From positions 21,284,518 to 21,348,517 of the forward strand of contig NC_134414.1 in NCBI RefSeq assembly GCF_030867145.1: DNA of 64,000 nucleotides, in the 5' to 3' direction. A program made the position numbers and the translations under genes. The stretch comes from Opisthocomus hoazin (taxonomy: Eukaryota; Chordata; Aves; Opisthocomiformes; Opisthocomidae). Positions 62,758-64,000 of the stretch are shown here, piece by piece. Positions within the stretch are counted from its first letter, which is position 1; each line of letters opens with the position of its first letter. The notes beneath the pieces were generated by a model. That model worked only from the letters and a program-made list of their open reading frames with translations, was not told where the DNA came from and did not search any database.

Positions 62758-62897
62758 TCAGAAGCCAGTTAAAAATGTTTGAAAACTCTTTGGAAGAACT
62801 GTGCAGCCTTGAGAACTTGAATGATAAGACTGAGATTAAACTTATCCCTACAGAACACAATGTCATTAATCGGGAAACTAGTAACAAAGATTTGTAG
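62758..62897 (+). other. Unexplained candidate terminal exon (open segment after a strong splice acceptor)
   Basis: A long pyrimidine tract ends in TTTTTCCTAG at 62757. It is followed by an open stretch that reads in phase as RSQLKMFENSLEELCSLENL, then a further 26 residues to TAG at 62895-62897. The composition is hydrophilic and not low-complexity. The same frame is open upstream to an ATG at 62664, but that part encodes a phenylalanine-rich segment that is just the pyrimidine tract. I do not recognise the protein. It may be a terminal exon of an unknown transcript or simply chance. Confidence 0.2.
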
Positions 62898-62979
62898 CAT
62901 AAGCTCATCATTTGGAAATGATTAGGAACTAAGGCAAAGAAATACTTGCTGTTCCCAGGATGGCCGTGAGCTGAAAAGG

Positions 62980-63235
62980 CCTCATAGCTGCACAAAGGGC
63001 AAATGTAATCTTGGGATGCATCAGCTGGAATCAAGACAGAGATGTGTCAGCCTGTACAAAGTCCTGGGGACACTTCTTCCGAAATACGGTGTATGTGCTG
63101 GTCGCTCCTGTTCTAGAAAGGTGTGCAGAAAGACGCAAAAGGATCTATAGGAGAGCACGGGAGCTTGGCTTGCTAGCCTAGCAAAGGACACTGAGATGGG
63201 ACATGACTGTTGTGAAAAAGTGCACTGAAAGCAAA
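62980..63235 (+). mobile_element. Probable old, eroded CR1-like LINE fragment
   Basis: The plus-strand translation shows scattered CR1 ORF2-like blocks: ANVILGCIS (compare ILGCIK), VLVAPVLERCAER (compare ALVRPHLEY) and RRARELGLLA (compare [10 protein letters not shown]). Spacing fits ORF2, but the identity is low and it lacks the standard tail. It could be a diverged CR1 subfamily or chance resemblance. Confidence 0.5.
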
Positions 63236-63332
63236 CCCTAGAAAAAGAAAGTAAGTTCTTGAAATAAAAGACAGCATGAGCATAAGAACAAATGCATACA
63301 TACAAAATATAATCAGGTTTAGGCTGAAAATG

Positions 63333-63425
63333 AGAATCATAGAATCATAGAATCATAGAATCATAGAACGGTAAGGGTTGGAAGGGACCTTAAAGATCAC
63401 CTAGTTCCAGCCCCCATGCCCTTAC
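63333..63425 (-). mobile_element. CR1 tail with an expanded octamer array
   Basis: Four tandem copies of AGAATCAT (63333-63364) precede GGTAAGGGTTGGAAGGGACC and TTAAAGATCACCTAGTTCCAG. Most copies in this window have two or three octamers. The fragment is heavily 5'-truncated. Confidence 0.9.
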
Positions 63426-64000
63426 TAATATTTGCAACACAGATGTCTCCATCAGGACCACCAGGACCTGGAACCGATTTTCCATAGGAGTAGCAGCAAG
63501 AAGAAGATAACCATGTGGCAGCAGAACGTTAGCCGTGAGAGCCAGGAGAATCCTTCCTGTTCTGTATCTGTAGAAAAAAAGGATTTGCAGATGAAGGAAA
63601 TCACAAGTTTGAAATTAAAATGTTCTAATATTCTCTAATACCAGCCACCAAAAAATTAATCTGAGAAATGACCCAGTAAGCTATTTAGTGCAAAAACAGG
63701 CCCTGTGGCTGCACCGACATGCCCTGTGGTGCAGTGGTGGGTCTGCTGTCTCTACCAGGAAGGAATACAAAGCAGAATGCCTTTCCACATCGCAATGTCA
63801 CAAAAGGTATCAACAAAGCAAAAGCAACCAAACGAGGAAGGGTGCGAATTTCCACATATGGAGAGTTTTATTCAAGATAAAAGATCAAGAATGGAATTTA
63901 GGTACTTGACTTCTGCTGAAAATCACCAGAGCCCATGGAAATGATAAGACAGAGGGTGGCATTAGAGGGGTGATTAATACGAGGTCACACAAGACTTTAC
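63426..64000. other. Upstream flank to window end
   Basis: No gene, RNA or transposon recognised. Two short overlapping plus-strand frames have no similarity to anything I know. Confidence 0.55.

Noticed and set aside
1..64000. CRISPR arrays, prokaryotic operons, tRNA or rRNA genes
   Set aside because: No regularly spaced repeats, no ribosome-binding-site-led gene strings and no cloverleaf or rRNA signatures were seen; all evidence points to an animal nuclear genome.

Overview
The window is vertebrate nuclear DNA from a bird. It contains several copies of the avian/reptilian CR1 LINE, recognised by their 3' tails with tandem ATTCTATG-type octamers, and one solo endogenous-retrovirus LTR of a type common in birds. 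The only protein gene I can support is a split gene with consensus splice sites and a CpG-island promoter. There are no operons, CRISPR arrays, tRNA genes or prokaryotic signals.

The gene is SLC35F2, on the minus strand. I joined eight coding exons by matching GT/AG boundaries and reading-frame phase: 58858-58973, 53693-53868, 53020-53147, 47527-47686, 45680-45836, 44821-44873, 43992-44146 and 40243-40461. They total 1164 nt, encoding 387 residues and a stop, with no internal stop. The product is a ten-helix member of the drug/metabolite transporter superfamily, solute carrier family 35 member F2. Exon 1 lies in a TATA-less CpG island (about 58.6-59.44 kb). The 3' UTR probably runs to about 39.1 kb or a little further.

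Layout: 1-39 kb is intergenic DNA downstream of SLC35F2, with CR1 copies at about 4.9, 20.3, 26.2, 35.4-36.3 and 38.5 kb and a solo LTR at 29475-30074 flanked by a perfect 5-bp target duplication. The gene occupies about 39.1-59.1 kb, with AT-rich introns and a CR1 fragment in intron 1. From 59.4 to 64 kb is the upstream flank, with CR1 copies at 59.9 and 63.3 kb, an eroded CR1-like stretch at about 63.0-63.2 kb, and one unexplained plus-strand open reading segment with a good splice acceptor (62758-62897).

Mammalian neighbours of SLC35F2 (SLN and ELMOD1 on one side, RAB39A and CUL5 on the other) were looked for by eye and not found. I saw no new multi-gene system. The most notable points are the complete SLC35F2 model, the solo LTR with its target-site duplication, and the unexplained candidate exon.
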